Positions 12,561-24,194 of a DNA stretch of 64,000 bases are shown in pieces. The stretch covers positions 177,865,282 to 177,929,281 of the forward strand of contig OZ024743.1 of assembly GCA_964016885.1 (NCBI GenBank), given 5' to 3'. Both the position numbers and the translations under genes were made by a program. The first letter of the stretch is position 1. Every line of letters begins with the position of its first letter. A model generated the notes under the pieces. The model was not told where the DNA came from, made no database searches, and worked only from the letters and a program-made list of their open reading frames with translations. The DNA comes from Eledone cirrhosa. Lineage: Eukaryota; Mollusca; Cephalopoda; Octopoda; Eledonidae.

Positions 12561-15500
12561 ACAGTTCCATCTATCTATTATAACAGTTCCATCTATCTAT
12601 TATAACAGTTCCAACTATCTATTATAACAGTGTCATCTAGATATTATAACTGTTTCAACTATCTATTATAACAGTTCCAACTATCTATTATAACTGTTTC
12701 AACTATCTATTATAACAGTTCCAACTATCTATTATAACAGTTCCAACTATCTATTATAACAGTTCCAACTATCTATTATAACAGTTCCAACTATCTATTA
12801 TAACAGTTCCATCTATCTATTATAACTGTTTCAACTATCTATTATAACAGTTCCAACTATCTATTATAACTGTTTCAACTATCTATTATAACAGTTCCAA
12901 CTATCTATTATAACAGTTCCAACTATCTATTATAACAGTTCCAACTATCTATTATAACAGTTCCAACTATCTATTATAACAGTTCCATCTATCTATTATA
13001 ACTGTTTCAACTATCTATTATAACAGTTCCAACTATCTATTATAACAGTTCCAACTATCTATTATAACAGTTCCAACTATCTATTATAACAGTTCCAACT
13101 ATCTATTATAACAGTTCCAACTATCTATTATAACAGTTCCAACTATCTATTATAACAGTTCCAACTATCTATTATAACAGTTCCATCTATCTATTATAAC
13201 TGTTTCAACTATCTATTATAACAGTTCCAACTATCTATTATAACAGTTCCAACTATCTATTATAACAGTTCCAACTATCTATTATAACAGTTCCATCTAT
13301 CTATTATAACAGTTCCAACTATCTATTATAACAGTTCCAACTATCTATTATAACAGTTCCATCTATCTATTATAACAGTTCCAACTATCTATTATAACAG
13401 TTCCATCTATCTATTATAACAGTTCCATCTATCTATTATAACAGTTCCATCTATCTATTATAACAGTTCCAACTATCTATTATAACAGTTCCATCTATCT
13501 ATTATAACAGTTCCATCTATCTATTATAACAGTTTCAACTATCTATTATAACTGTTCCAACTATCTATTATAACAGTTCCAACTATCTATTATAACTGTT
13601 TCAGCTATCTATTATAACAGTTCCAACTATCTATTATAACAGTTCCAACTATCTATTATAACAGTTCCAACTATCTATTATAACAGTTTCAACTATCTAT
13701 TATAACAGTTTCAACTATCTATTATAACTGTTCCAACTATCTATTATAACAGTTCCAGCTATCTATTATAACAGTTCCATCTATCTATTATAACAGTTCC
13801 AACTATCTATTATAACTGTTTCAGCTATCTATTATAACAGTGTCATCTATCTATTATAACTGTTCCAACTATCTATTATAACAGTTCCAACTATCTATTA
13901 TAACTGTGTCATCTATCTATTATAACAGTTCCAACTATCTATTATAACTGTTCCAACTATCTATTATAACTGTTTCAGCTATCTATTATAACAGTGTCAT
14001 CTATCTATTATAACTGTTCCAACTATCTATTATAACACTTCCATCTATCTATTATAACTGTTTCATCTATCTATTATAACAGTTCCATCTATCTATTATA
14101 ACTGTTTCATCTATCTATTATAACAGTTCCATCTATCTATTATAACAGTTCCAGCTATCTATTATAACAGTTCCAACTATCTATTATAACAGTTCCAGCT
14201 ATCTATTATAACAGTTCCATCTATCTATTATAACAGTTCCATCTATCTATTATAACAGTATCATCTATCTATTATAACAGTGTCATCTATCTATTATAAC
14301 AGTTCCAACTATCTATTATAACAGTTTCAACTATCTATTATAACTGTTCCAACTATCTATTATAACTGTTTCATCTATCTATTATAACAGTTCCAACTAT
14401 CTATTATAACAGTTCCAACTATCTATTATAACAGTTTCAACTATCTATTATAACTGTTCCAACTATCTATTATAACAGTTCCAACTATCTATTATAACAG
14501 TTCCAACTATCTATTATAACAGTTCCAGCTACCTATTATAACTGTTCCAACTATCTATTATAACTGTTTCATCTATCTATTATAACAGTTCCAACTATCT
14601 ATTATAACAGTTCCATCTATCTATTATAACTGTTTCATCTATCTATTATAACAGTTCCAACTACCTATTATAACAGTTCCAACTATCTATTATAACTGTT
14701 TCAACTATCTATTATAACAGTTCCAGCTACCTATTATAACTGTTCCAACTATCTATTATAACAGTTCCAACTATCTATTATAACAGTTCCAGCTATCTAT
14801 TATAACTGTTTCATCTATCTATTATAACAGTTCCAACTATCTATTATAACAGTGCCATCTATCTATTATAACAGTGTCATCTATCTATTATAACAGTTCC
14901 AGCTATCTATTATAACAGTGTCATCTATCTATTATAACAGTATCATCTATCTATTATAACAGTGTCATCTATCTATTATAACAGTGTCATCTATCTATTA
15001 TAACAGTGTCAACTATCTATTATAACAGTTCCAACTATCTATTATAACAGTTCCAACTATCTATTATAACAGTTCCATCTATCTATTATAACTGTTCCAA
15101 CTATCTATTATAACAGTTCCAACTACCTATTATAACTGTTTCAACTATCTATTATAACAGTTCCAACTATCTATTATAACTGTTTCATCTATCTATTATA
15201 ACAGTGCCATCTATCTATTATAACAGTTCCATCTATCTATTATAACAGTTCCAACTATCTATTATAACAGTTCCAACTATCTATTATAACAGTTCCATCT
15301 ATCTATTATAACTGTTCCAACTATCTATTATAACAGTTCCAACTACCTATTATAACAGTTCCAACTATCTATTATAACAGTTCCAACTATCTATTATAAC
15401 AGTTCCAACTATCTATTATAACAGTTCCATCTATCTATTATAACAGTTCCAACTATCTATTATAACTGTTTCAACTATCTATTAATAACTGTTTCAACTA

Positions 15501-15912
15501 TCTATTATAACAGTTCCAACTATCTATTATAACAGTTCCATCTATCTATTATAACAGTTCCAACTATCTATTATAACTGTTTCAACTATCTATTAATAAC
15601 TGTTTCAACTATCTATTATAACAGTTCCAACTATCTATTATAACAGTTCCAACTATCTATTATAACAGTTCCAACTATCTATTATAACAGTTCCAACTAT
15701 CTATTATAACTGTTCCAACTATCTATTATAACAGTTCCAACTATCTATTATAACTGTTCCAGCTATCTATTATAACTGTTTCATCTATCTATTATAACAG
15801 TTTCATCTATCTATTATAACAGTTCCATCTATCTATTATAACAGTTCCAACTATCTATTATAACTGTTCCAACTATCTATCATAACAGTTTCAACTATCT
15901 ATTAATAACAGT
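12550..15912. repeat. 22-bp satellite array, right block (about 153 monomers)
   Basis: This is the same monomer as 1-6814 but with a different variant mix. The ttccaact form dominates, and a aactgtttc/aactgttcc variant (c-t-g-t instead of c-a-g-t) is frequent. I saw no such aactgt monomer in the left block. Three monomers carry an inserted base (attaataac at about 15483, 15592 and 15901). The array ends with ...attaataacagttacc at about 15912 and gives way to unique-looking sequence. Confidence 0.95.
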
Positions 15913-16497
15913 TACCATTCACAAATTAAAGTACAGACGAACTAAATTATTAGTTGCTGAGCGCCAGTCCAAGTGATCGGCATTGAGTTGTGCTGTTAAC
16001 CACTAAACATGATGTCCACAAGATCAAGCTACAGAGACTTACTCCAAAACCGAGTGGCTCAACAGTATAACATGTACAGTATTCTCTCTGTATTATCTAC
16101 CCACTATATTCCATTATCTATCATACAATACCGACTGTCACCCTCTTTTGGCTAAATTCCTATTCTCATTCTTATTCTTATTCATATTAACAAACTCATA
16201 TTCTCTCCTTTTCCCACATTACTCTTCTTTTTTCCTTTCTCTCGTCTCATACTTTTTTCTTCATTGTGTAAAAATTGCGGAGCAATAACAGCATAAAAAC
16301 ATTTTCTCATATCTAATTTATATTTCTATACAAAAAAAAAAAAAGAGAACTATTGTATCTTTAGTTTTTCTATTAGCAATGCTTTGGGAAATGAATAATC
16401 CATTAATTTCTGTTAATCGTGTTTTACTTTATATAATTTATTTAAGAGATTAGGCAGAAAATCAGAATGTTTGTTTTATACCCTGTTAATGAGTGTT
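15913..16497. other. Unassigned sequence
   Basis: AT-rich sequence with a short poly-A run near 16331-16343 and scattered T/C tracts. I see no ORF, RNA gene, TE motif or internal repeat here. It may be genuine non-repeat intergenic DNA. Confidence 0.4.
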
Positions 16498-16513
16498 ATT
16501 ATTTTAATGACAG

Positions 16514-16699
16514 GGCAGTGGATTGGCAGTATAGGTAGAGAGTCAGACGCCATGCTTTCCAGCAAAGAGTTACGTCACTTTACGAAGTGAGTTCAAATCC
16601 CGCCGAGGTTAACTTTGCCTTTCATCCTTACGGGGTCGATAAAATAAAGTACCAGTAATGTACTGGGTAATTGCTGACCTTGTGCCAAACGCAGAAACA
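16514..16699 (+). mobile_element. tRNA-derived SINE, full length, with target-site duplication
   Basis: The head resembles a tRNA: an A-box-like TGGCAGTATAGGTAGAG and a B-box-like GAGTTCAAATCCC, followed by a conserved body (ctttcatccttacggggtcg, ataaaataaagtaccag) and the tail gcagaaacaatt. A perfect 16-bp duplication, attattttaatgacag, lies at 16498-16513 and 16700-16715, so the insertion is well defined. The head/body arrangement fits octopus and other cephalopod SINEs. It is transcribed by RNA polymerase III from the A/B boxes and depends on a partner LINE. Confidence 0.88.
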
Positions 16700-16789
16700 A
16701 TTATTTTAATGACAGTAGATTTTAAATATTAGATTGTCGGATAAAATGGCATGCCTTATATGTTCCAGATGTTTACTCTGAGTTGAAAT

Positions 16790-16868
16790 CTCCACGAGTT
16801 ACACTTTCAGTTCTGAGTTAAAATCTCGCTGAGCTCAACTATGTCGATAAAATAAAGAACCAGTACCT
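16790..16868 (+). mobile_element. Degenerate SINE fragment
   Basis: The string ctgagttaaaatctcgctgag is a decayed B-box region. It is followed by gtcgataaaataaagaaccagta, matching the SINE body. The A-box part is missing or unrecognisable. Confidence 0.6.
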
Positions 16869-16973
16869 TAAATTTGAAGTGTTATATCAACGTTGAAAAC
16901 TATTATTAGTAGGGAGGGGACGGTGACTCCAGAGAATCGGTGGGTGTAGTATGATCCTGTAACTCCTAATAGA

Positions 16974-17255
16974 CAGGGTTGAATTTAGCCCTTGAGGGGC
17001 CCGGGGCACTTCAGGTTGGATGGCCCCGCATACACAAAAAATTAGAATACACAGCAAGCACACCAAGTTTACATATCAAAGTCAGCTTGGTGCAAGTAAT
17101 TGGAATTGAAAAGTTATACATACAGGTATTGAATTAAACAATTCAAATCATCCTAAAACTAAAGAACCCAGTTGAGGGCACAAATAAATTGCTACCCTCC
17201 CACTGTAAGGGACCCGGGGAAATTGCCCCCTTTGTCCCCATTAAATCCGGCCCTG
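16974..17255. mobile_element. Possible MITE with CAGGG...CCCTG ends
   Basis: The left end cagggttgaatttagccctt and the right end, read in reverse complement, cagggccggatttaatgggg form imperfect terminal inverted repeats. Both are followed by gggcccgggg-type sequence. No coding capacity is present. Flanking bases give no convincing 8-bp target duplication, so a hAT-like assignment is tentative. Confidence 0.4.
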
Positions 17256-17461
17256 CTGTTGGAGTTGCAGGGGGCACCATATGGACATATTGTGGTCCTT
17301 GGGTACTTTAATCCTGGTCGAGCATATCTTCTTTCCAGGTCTAAACACAGCAGATTTCTTCCAGAGAAGGATAGAAAGTGAGAGAGAGGAAATGAGAACA
17401 AGAAAGGAAGTGAGAGAGAGAGAGAGTGAAAGTGAGAAAGAGTTAAAGAGGAGTAATCGAC

Positions 17462-17612
17462 CCCAGTAGAAGGCTGGTACTTTTTTAACGACCTCTAAAG
17501 GAGGAAAGGCAAAGTTGACCTCGGTGGGATTGAACTCACAGAGCCAAACAAACAGAACAGCGAAAGCCACACTATCCGTAATAGAAACGTATCTGCCAAT
17601 TCGCCACCTTAA
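17462..17612 (-). mobile_element. tRNA-derived SINE, second subtype
   Basis: On the minus strand: ggtggcgaattggcagatac, a B-box-like tgagttcaatcccaccgagg, then caactttgcctttcctcc and ttaaaaaagtaccagcc. The body matches the main SINE, but the head differs (ggcgaattggcagat). The same subtype appears at 47095, 58890 and 62045. Confidence 0.7.
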
Positions 17613-17814
17613 TCGGTAGAGTGCTGCACAAATATCTTGGTATATTAGGTTAGGTGTCTTAACATTTTGAGAGCGAATACAATCGAGATTTACTTTGTTA
17701 TTATCGATTCTGGGTCGATGAAATAGAAACCTAATCAAGTATAAAATCGATATAACAAACGTTTCCATCCGTGACATTTGCGCCATATTTACCTTTGTAA
17801 CAAAATATTTTTCA

Positions 17815-18373
17815 GTACATTGTAAGAAGCGATACCGAATACGACCAAAGGATTTTCAAAATATACTGAAACGTTAGTTCTTGTCTGATGACCCTGTGAT
17901 AAATAGGCGAAATTCCACAATGGTCACCTAAGATAAATATAAATAAATATACACAGGTACAATAACAACAACCACACATAAACACACACTGGTGAGCAAA
18001 GATATAATACAAACACACACAGACTCAGACTCGAACACACACCAAACAGAAAACACACATACAAACGCATGTGCAAATAGAGACAAGAATAAATAAAAAA
18101 ATAGAATAGACATTACAATATAACGGAAGAAAACATAATAGTACCACTGATGATGTCACAGGTGTGTCATGAAAGAACTTTGATAGACTATATATATATT
18201 CATATCTATAATTTTAACTGTTGATTAATCAATGATAAACATTGATTGCCAGCTAATTAACTATGGGGATATGAAATATACAGAAACGAAAACCAATCCA
18301 AACCAAACAGTGAGTGGGTTTTATTATTATTTCTAGCAATATTATAACAATATGACCCTTCCCAAATATAACA

Positions 18374-18374
<1 letters not shown>
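17815..18374 (+). mobile_element. Penelope-like element (PLE) terminal fragment
   Basis: This segment is similar, in the same order, to the non-coding 3' part of the PLE ending at 35470. Shared strings include caaacgcatgtgcaaa, gaaagaactttgata, a block ending caatgataaacattgattgcc, aaaccaatccaaaccaaacag, and the final atatgacccttccc. It lacks any coding part and is more diverged than the 31.6-35.5 kb copies. It carries the hammerhead-like motif listed next. Confidence 0.7.
18137..18182 (+). ncRNA. Hammerhead ribozyme-like motif in PLE end
   Basis: The core CTGATGA (18147-18153) is followed by a stem II hairpin with one T-T mismatch (18154-18170) and then GAAA (18171-18174). After GAAA, ga-ac-tt allows a minimal 2-bp stem III (AG/CT) with a following T as a cleavage position. 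The next bases tgata can pair partly with tacca just before the core (stem I). PLEs are known to carry type I hammerheads with minimal stem III. Activity here is unproven and stem I is weak. Confidence 0.5.

Positions 18375-18454
<80 letters not shown>
18375..18454. repeat. (TA)n microsatellite
   Basis: About 40 uninterrupted TA units follow the PLE end directly, as do the (TA)n tracts at the other PLE copy. Confidence 0.95.
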
Positions 18455-18456
<2 letters not shown>

Positions 18457-18950
18457 GAAATACGCACACATATTCATATGTATGTGGTGTCCGCTTTAAC
18501 AAGTGTTGCTCCATGACCGAAAGAGCCAAAATAACTAAAATAATTAAATTAACTCCATAATCAGAGCTATTTATCAAATTACAAAATCTGAGGAAATAAT
18601 AGATAAAAATAAACCTATTTTTTCTTCTAAGTCGCGACTGCAGTTTCACCGATCCATTGTGCACCGAATTCTGCACTATAAAAGTGCATCATCGCTGTGA
18701 GGTTGATAAGGCTTATCAAGAGAACCCTCAGAAAAAGGACTGTTTCTTGACGCGTTCTTAGCAAGTGCGAAAGTTTCATAGGCGGAGGGAGAGATTAACA
18801 CATAATACAGTGGTAAAAAAGGACTGTTTCTTTCGTAGCAATTGAGTATTTCTTGATAGGCGGGGAGAGGAATCGGAAAAACTGCAGTCGGGACTTTGAA
18901 GAAAAAGTAGGTATATTTTTGTCTATTATTTCCTCATATTTTGTAATTTG

Positions 18951-18952
<2 letters not shown>

Positions 18953-18998
<46 letters not shown>

Positions 18999-19032
18999 CA
19001 CACACACACGACACACACACACACACACACAC

Positions 19033-19109
<77 letters not shown>
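18953..19109. repeat. (CA)n with CGA interruptions, then (TA)n
   Basis: About 70 CA units interrupted three times by cgaca, then tatata and tttattta. The apparent ORFs on both strands here are simply microsatellite translations. Confidence 0.95.
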
Positions 19110-19123
19110 TTATTTATTAAAAT

Positions 19124-19300
19124 AACAGATTAAAGTTTAAGCAAAGAATCGCTGCTTTCACCCTTAACTGGATCTTCTAAAACTAAAAAAATCAATCTGT
19201 GAACGCAGAAGTAAATATTTCGAAAAACATCGCAACCCAAGGAAAACAGGAAGACGATACTTTGGTTCGTGAAGACGTTCCCTGGCAATGAACGGAATAT
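19124..19300. repeat. Dispersed repeat A, copy 1
   Basis: It starts aaaataacagattaaag, with aatcgctgctttcaccctta, gatcttct, tcaatctgtgaa, gaagacgttccctggcaatg. A near-identical segment lies at 24897-25085 inside a Helitron. Its first ~60 bp, in reverse complement, also occurs at about 58612-58670, and both orientations form the foldback at 61794-61922. The element class is unknown. Confidence 0.75.
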
Positions 19301-20380
19301 TAATTTAATATTAATTTATCAAATAGAGTTTTCGAGTCATTTACCGGGGTGATTTCCTAAGTTTTTACTTAACGGCATGTGAGACCTAAATGTATACTTT
19401 TGTTTTTGTTTTTTAATTTCCGGTTGATTCTATTTATTTATTTTATTTTATTTTATTTTATTTGTAATACTACTGTGCATTCTATTTACTGTCTGGCCCT
19501 TACTCACTCATCCACATATATGTCTGTTTACCAACCTTGTAATTATAAGTAATTATATATTATATTATGTTAATTATTTTATATTGTATTTGTTATTGTA
19601 CTATCGATCCTTATTACTTACCGTTGATTATATGTAACATTGTGACATGTTAAACTTTATATATCATGTAAGATGTTTATATTTTTGTACCATCATAAAT
19701 TTGGGGTATTGTACAATTTATTTTTCCTCACCTACTCTGTAACTCTATATGAATTGATTTGTTAACTTGAATGCCATTATATATTGTATATTATATATGT
19801 TATTATATTATTATTATAGTATTATTGTGACATCTATATTGTTTGTGTAAATTAACCGGAGATTATCTATTCTATTATATTATATTATATTATATAGTAT
19901 ATAATTGTATAGTTTATTATATATTATATGTGCTACTTATAATAATATCATATTATTACCTCATGTATATTGGGTATATGTATTATTATTATTATTATTT
20001 TTATTCCTATTATGCTTATTTATATTTAAACTCTTAATAAGGTTTAATTTGTGCTGTTGAAGATGGATATGTGTATTGATGTATGTGTATATGTGCGTAC
20101 TTGTGCGTACATATATACATATGTATATTGTACCTTTTGATTTTTATTGTAATTTTAATATTGGTAAAAGTATATTATATTATATTATATTATATTGTAT
20201 TATATATAATTCCTGCTCTATATAACCACCTTTGTTTAGCTCTAGGCTTTTTTTGCTTTGGACTATATTTGTAATATGGTTCTAAATGTTATACACCTCC
20301 TTAGTTATTTTTATTATATATTTTTTACCCATAATCTTGCAATACTTTAGTGTATGTACACTCCATATTCTTCGGAGTTT
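19300..20380. other. AT-rich sequence without recognised features
   Basis: Very AT-rich sequence with TTTTA, TATTA and ATT runs. The short ORFs are low-complexity Tyr/Ile/Leu strings. I see no TE coding motif. A PLE-like terminal motif begins near 20380. Confidence 0.4.
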
Positions 20381-20414
20381 CCGGCTTGTATTGGCCGATA
20401 ATACTTCTTGTTGT

Positions 20415-20466
20415 TTTAATTGCCCTGATGAGTCCTTAATAGGACGAAAGATTGTTGGCTAATAAA
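20415..20466 (+). ncRNA. Hammerhead ribozyme core, candidate
   Basis: CTGATGA (20425-20431) is followed by a perfect stem II, GTCC/GGAC, with loop TTAATA (20432-20445), and then GAAA (20446-20449). These core residues and stem II are canonical. Stem I is only partly supported: attgcc before the core against ggctaat after it, with one bulge. Stem III is at most one pair, so self-cleavage is uncertain. The motif sits at the 3' side of an AT-rich block ending in a (TA)n tract, as at PLE ends. Confidence 0.5.
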
Positions 20467-20504
20467 GACTTTTGATGTATTGAATGCTTCTTTGTTTTAC
20501 TTTC

Positions 20505-20507
<3 letters not shown>

Positions 20508-20552
<45 letters not shown>
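20508..20552. repeat. (TA)n microsatellite
   Basis: About 22 TA units lie between the hammerhead-bearing end and the 316-bp tandem repeat. Confidence 0.95.
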
Positions 20553-20558
<6 letters not shown>

Positions 20559-21380
20559 TTGGAGCTCTGAAATAGCAATATATATATGGATGTATATATA
20601 ATGTATTTTGCAATACACTTTATGCTTAATTAAAAGCATTTTGAAGACCGTAAGCTATTGTTTTAAAGTAGTGACAAATTCACTCACTTTGATCTCAGCA
20701 AATAGGGGAGATAAGCCGACAATACTTGTTTCGCTTTGGTTGAAGCTTATCAAGGCCAACTACCCCACCTGTTTGCTGAGATCATTGATGTTATATTCTT
20801 ATAGAAATCTAGTAAATAATCAGGAGCTGATTATGCAGAGCGGTTGTTGGTCAGGCAGAAATTAAAAATTAGAATTGGAGCTCTGAAATAGCAATATATA
20901 TATGGATGTATATATAATGTATTTTGCAATACACTTTATGCTTAATTAAAAGCATTTTGAAGACCGTAAGCTATTGTTTTAAAGTAGTGACAAATTCACT
21001 CACTTTGATCTCAGCAAACAGGGGAGATAAGCCGACAAGACTTGTTTCGCTTTGGTTGAAGCTTATCAAGGCCAACTACCCCACCTGTTTGCTGAGATCA
21101 TTGATGTTATATTCTTATAGAAATCTAGTAAATAATCAGGAGCTGATTATGCAGAGCGGTTGTTGGTCAAGCAGAAATTAAAAATTAGAATTGGAGCTCT
21201 GAAATAGCAATATATATATATGGATGTATATATAATGTATTTTGAAATACACTTTATGCTTAATTAAAAGCATTTTGAAGACCGTAAGCTATTGTTTTAA
21301 AGTAGTGACAAGTTCACTCACTTTGATCTCAGCAAACAGGGGAGATAAGCCGACAAGACTTGTTTCGCTTTGGTTGAAGC
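20553..21380. repeat. 316-bp tandem repeat, 2.6 copies
   Basis: Units start at 20553, 20869 and 21185 (ttagaattggagctctgaaa); the third stops at about 21380, where a (TG)n tract begins. Copies differ by only a few bases. Each full unit contains a 17-bp inverted repeat, tgatctcagcaaacagg and its complement, with about 65 bases between, plus pairing agataagc/gcttatc inside. This could fold as a long hairpin. The 85-residue frames at 20608 and 20924 repeat only because the unit repeats; I do not consider them genes. Confidence 0.9.
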
Positions 21381-21387
21381 GTGTGTG

Positions 21388-21440
<53 letters not shown>

Positions 21441-21450
21441 TGTGTGTGAG
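21381..21450. repeat. (TG)n microsatellite
   Basis: Roughly 30 TG units with a single TA interruption, ending in gagagaga. It truncates the third 316-bp unit. Confidence 0.9.
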
Positions 21451-21479
21451 AGAGAGGGTAGCAGAGCTCACGTCATTTC

Positions 21480-22263
21480 AATACACGTGTATTAACGCAT
21501 ACACTCGTACACTCACGCATACACATAAAACAACATACACGCCATTAAGAATACACACACTTCAACGAACACACAAATATACGAATACATACACACTAGA
21601 CGCACCACACCCCCATTTTACACAAAGACACACTTCACCAACACATATACCCACACAGATACACATCCCACACCATCACTAACACAGACACACCACACCA
21701 ACACACAGCACACACAGACACACAGCGCACACTATCACTAAAATAGCCACACCACACCAACATACAGACGCACACCACACATCATCACTAACACAGCAAT
21801 ACACAGATACACACAACAAACATAAACAAACCACCGACGCATTTCCCCTGAAACTGATCTGCAAAGACAATCCTTTGAATTCTTCACATCTCTTAAATTC
21901 TGCCAGCTAACACTTTCAATTGACACCGCAGGTTTTACCAATAATTAGATACACACGCCCATCTAACAGCCATTACTTGGTTGGACATAGTTCAGTCTTC
22001 ATCTTTAATTAGAGACACAGAACCACTAGCACCAGCATCATCATAGCAATCACCACCAGCACCACAACAACCACCGTTACCACTACGACCACCACCACGA
22101 CCACCACACCACGAACACCACCACCACCACCACCACACCACGAACACCATCACCACCATCACCATCACCACCACCACCATCAGCACCACTATCACCACCA
22201 CCACCCCACTATCACTATCACCACCACCACAACACCACGAAACACATGCCTGAACGTACACAG

Positions 22264-22294
<31 letters not shown>

Positions 22295-22295
22295 T
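21480..22295. repeat. CA-rich and (CAC/CCA)n low-complexity region
   Basis: The region 21490-21815 is a degenerate ACACA minisatellite. The region 22020-22235 is dominated by CAC, CCA and ACC triplets. The region 22261-22292 is (CA)n. All ORFs are low-complexity. Confidence 0.85.
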
Positions 22296-22682
22296 AAAGA
22301 CATCAACTGGCACACTCACAAAATGAAGCACATCTACACACACAAAGCGCAACACCGGTGAATACTATGTTTGAAAGTGGAATTTTACAGTACAATCAAA
22401 AAAATAATTAAACGAATCAACTTAAAGATTATTTTAAAACAATTAAAAATTTATCAAAAATAAATCTACAAAAAAAAAACAATTAAAAACTATTAAAAAA
22501 TCTATTAAAATCCTACCGAAATACCGTATCAATATGTAGCAGCCCAAATGGACTGTATATTAATAGAAAAAAAATGATAAACCGTAACGCTTTCTGGGAC
22601 TTTATTTCATCGACCCTGTTTGGATGAAAGCCAAAGGTATTCTCTGAAGGATGTGGAAATATTAATGATTTCTGATTTAAGC
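22296..22682. other. A-rich sequence with a SINE scrap
   Basis: A-rich runs (aattaaaa-type) occupy 22385-22510. A short minus-strand SINE-body remnant (ggactttatttcatcgaccc, gatgaaagccaaag) lies at about 22598-22640. I see nothing else. Confidence 0.5.
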
Positions 22683-22883
22683 ACCAGACCAATAATTTTG
22701 GTGGAGGAGAAAGTCAATTAAATCGACCACAGTGCGTTACTGGTACTTTATTTTATCGATCCAGTAAAGATGAAAAGCATAGCTAACCTCGGTATGATTT
22801 GAACTCAGAACGTAAAAGTCCGTAACTCTAAGCTGCGAAGCATGATGTCCGACGCTCTACCGATACTACTAATCTAGCACCCT
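22683..22883 (-). mobile_element. tRNA-derived SINE (long-tail subtype)
   Basis: Minus strand: a-box-like tagtatcggtagagcgtcgg, a degraded B box around gagttcaaatcatacc, body gataaaataaagtaccag, then tcgatttaattgactttctc. The last block (…ttgactttctcc) marks the subtype also seen at 43018 and 56368. Confidence 0.75.
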
Positions 22884-23390
22884 TTTGCATTACACTAATA
22901 TCGTTCTACTATAGAAACGTACTTCAAGTACACGTACGCTATCTGTTTTCCTTAATTTAAGCAAGATGTCTTTACATCGGTTTACACAACGTTCTCAACA
23001 TAATCTGAAGTTGGTTAGATAGTTTTCTCCACATCAGACTCTCACGAGTTCATCCAATACCCAAAACGACATTACTACTACACAATTATTTTTCTCAGCT
23101 AGGTTAATAACTTTGAGTTCAAATAATGGTGTGCATATTTTTATTAATGTTATTTCAGCGAGGTGGGAATTCTTGCACAGAATGATGGTAAAATTTCAAC
23201 CCTACACTTTTATTCACCGCGAGCTATACGAGAGCTGATTTTAATGATCTTCTGATCTGACTTTGAAGTAACATATTTAATTTTTCTGTTCTCTTTTTTT
23301 TTTATTTCCGTGTCAAATTCTTCCATTTAATCTTTTTTTTTCTCATCTATTTTTCCAAAGTATAAACAGACATTTTAAGCTACGGATAAA
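22884..23390. other. Unassigned sequence
   Basis: AT-rich, with T runs near 23296-23340. No ORF, repeat or TE motif is recognised. Confidence 0.4.
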
Positions 23391-23620
23391 ACATATATAT
23401 ATATATATATATCGTTATGAGATATGACTGTAATACAGTCCTACGCATCTCTGAAACAGAGGGGAATGTTTAACAGCTGGGTGTCCAATTAAATTTGATA
23501 TGAAGGCAGGAGGGAATCGAAATTTTGTTATGTTGTGAAACAAGAACAACGCGTCAACGAAAAACAAGTAGATTAATAAAGCTTTATCTAAAATATTAAT
23601 ATGAAACCAATAGTAATAAT

Positions 23621-23791
23621 TGTTTCTACTTTTGGCACAAGGCCATCAATTACCAGTACATTACTGGTACTTTATTTTATCTACACCCTAAAGATGAAAG
23701 TCAAAGTTAACGTTGGCGGAATTTGAACTCAGACCGTAAAGGGACGTAACTATGTTGGAAATCATGGCCTCCGACCTTCTACTGATACTGC
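23621..23791 (-). mobile_element. tRNA-derived SINE with target-site duplication
   Basis: Minus strand: full SINE from tggcagtatcagtagaagg through a B box (gagttcaaattccgcc) to the tail gccaaaagtagaaac. The 13-bp duplication caatagtaataat flanks it at 23608-23620 and 23792-23804. Confidence 0.85.
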
Positions 23792-23908
23792 CAATAGTAA
23801 TAATATACCATTAATGCTTCTGAACCTAGCTGCGTTGTATCTCTTATCTATGTTTATATCTGAAAACAATACGCGCATTCAAAAATATAGTGTACTTGCT
23901 TGTTTGCA

Positions 23909-23936
23909 TATATATATATATATATGTTAACCATTT

Positions 23937-23969
<33 letters not shown>
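23909..23969. repeat. Two (TA)n tracts around a short spacer
   Basis: TA tracts at 23909-23926 and 23938-23968 are separated by gttaaccatttaac, itself nearly palindromic. Confidence 0.85.
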
Positions 23970-23970
<1 letters not shown>

Positions 23971-24093
23971 AAAAAAGAGAGATATACTCACTCTTGAAAC
24001 AACTGTAGGTTGTTTCTCATTGCTACCGCTGAAACAAAAGGATGATTAGAACACATGACATACAAACAAATCGAGTATTAGTAATATTATTAT

Positions 24094-24187
24094 GACTTTG
24101 CCTTTCATCCTTACGGGGTCGATAAAATAAAGTACCAGTAATGCAGTGGGTAATTGCTGGCCTTGGGCCTTAAGTAGAAACAATTAT
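24094..24187 (+). mobile_element. 5'-truncated SINE
   Basis: It starts within the body (actttgcctttcatcctta) and runs through the tail (aagtagaaacaattatta). The tRNA-like head is absent. It abuts the Helitron terminus at 24195. Confidence 0.8.
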
Positions 24188-24194
24188 TATATTA

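Noticed and set aside
16514..16600. True tRNA gene
   Set aside because: A and B boxes are present, but the cloverleaf is degenerate, the body continues for over 100 bp, and the same sequence recurs with target duplications: it is a SINE.
18795..19133. Cys/Val and His/Thr repeat proteins, and similar frames in other microsatellites
   Set aside because: They translate (CA)n, (TG)n or (TA)n on both strands and have no other content.
20608..21181. Duplicated 85-codon gene
   Set aside because: The two frames are similar only because they lie in a 316-bp tandem repeat; there is no known motif, and differences do not favour synonymous positions by eye.
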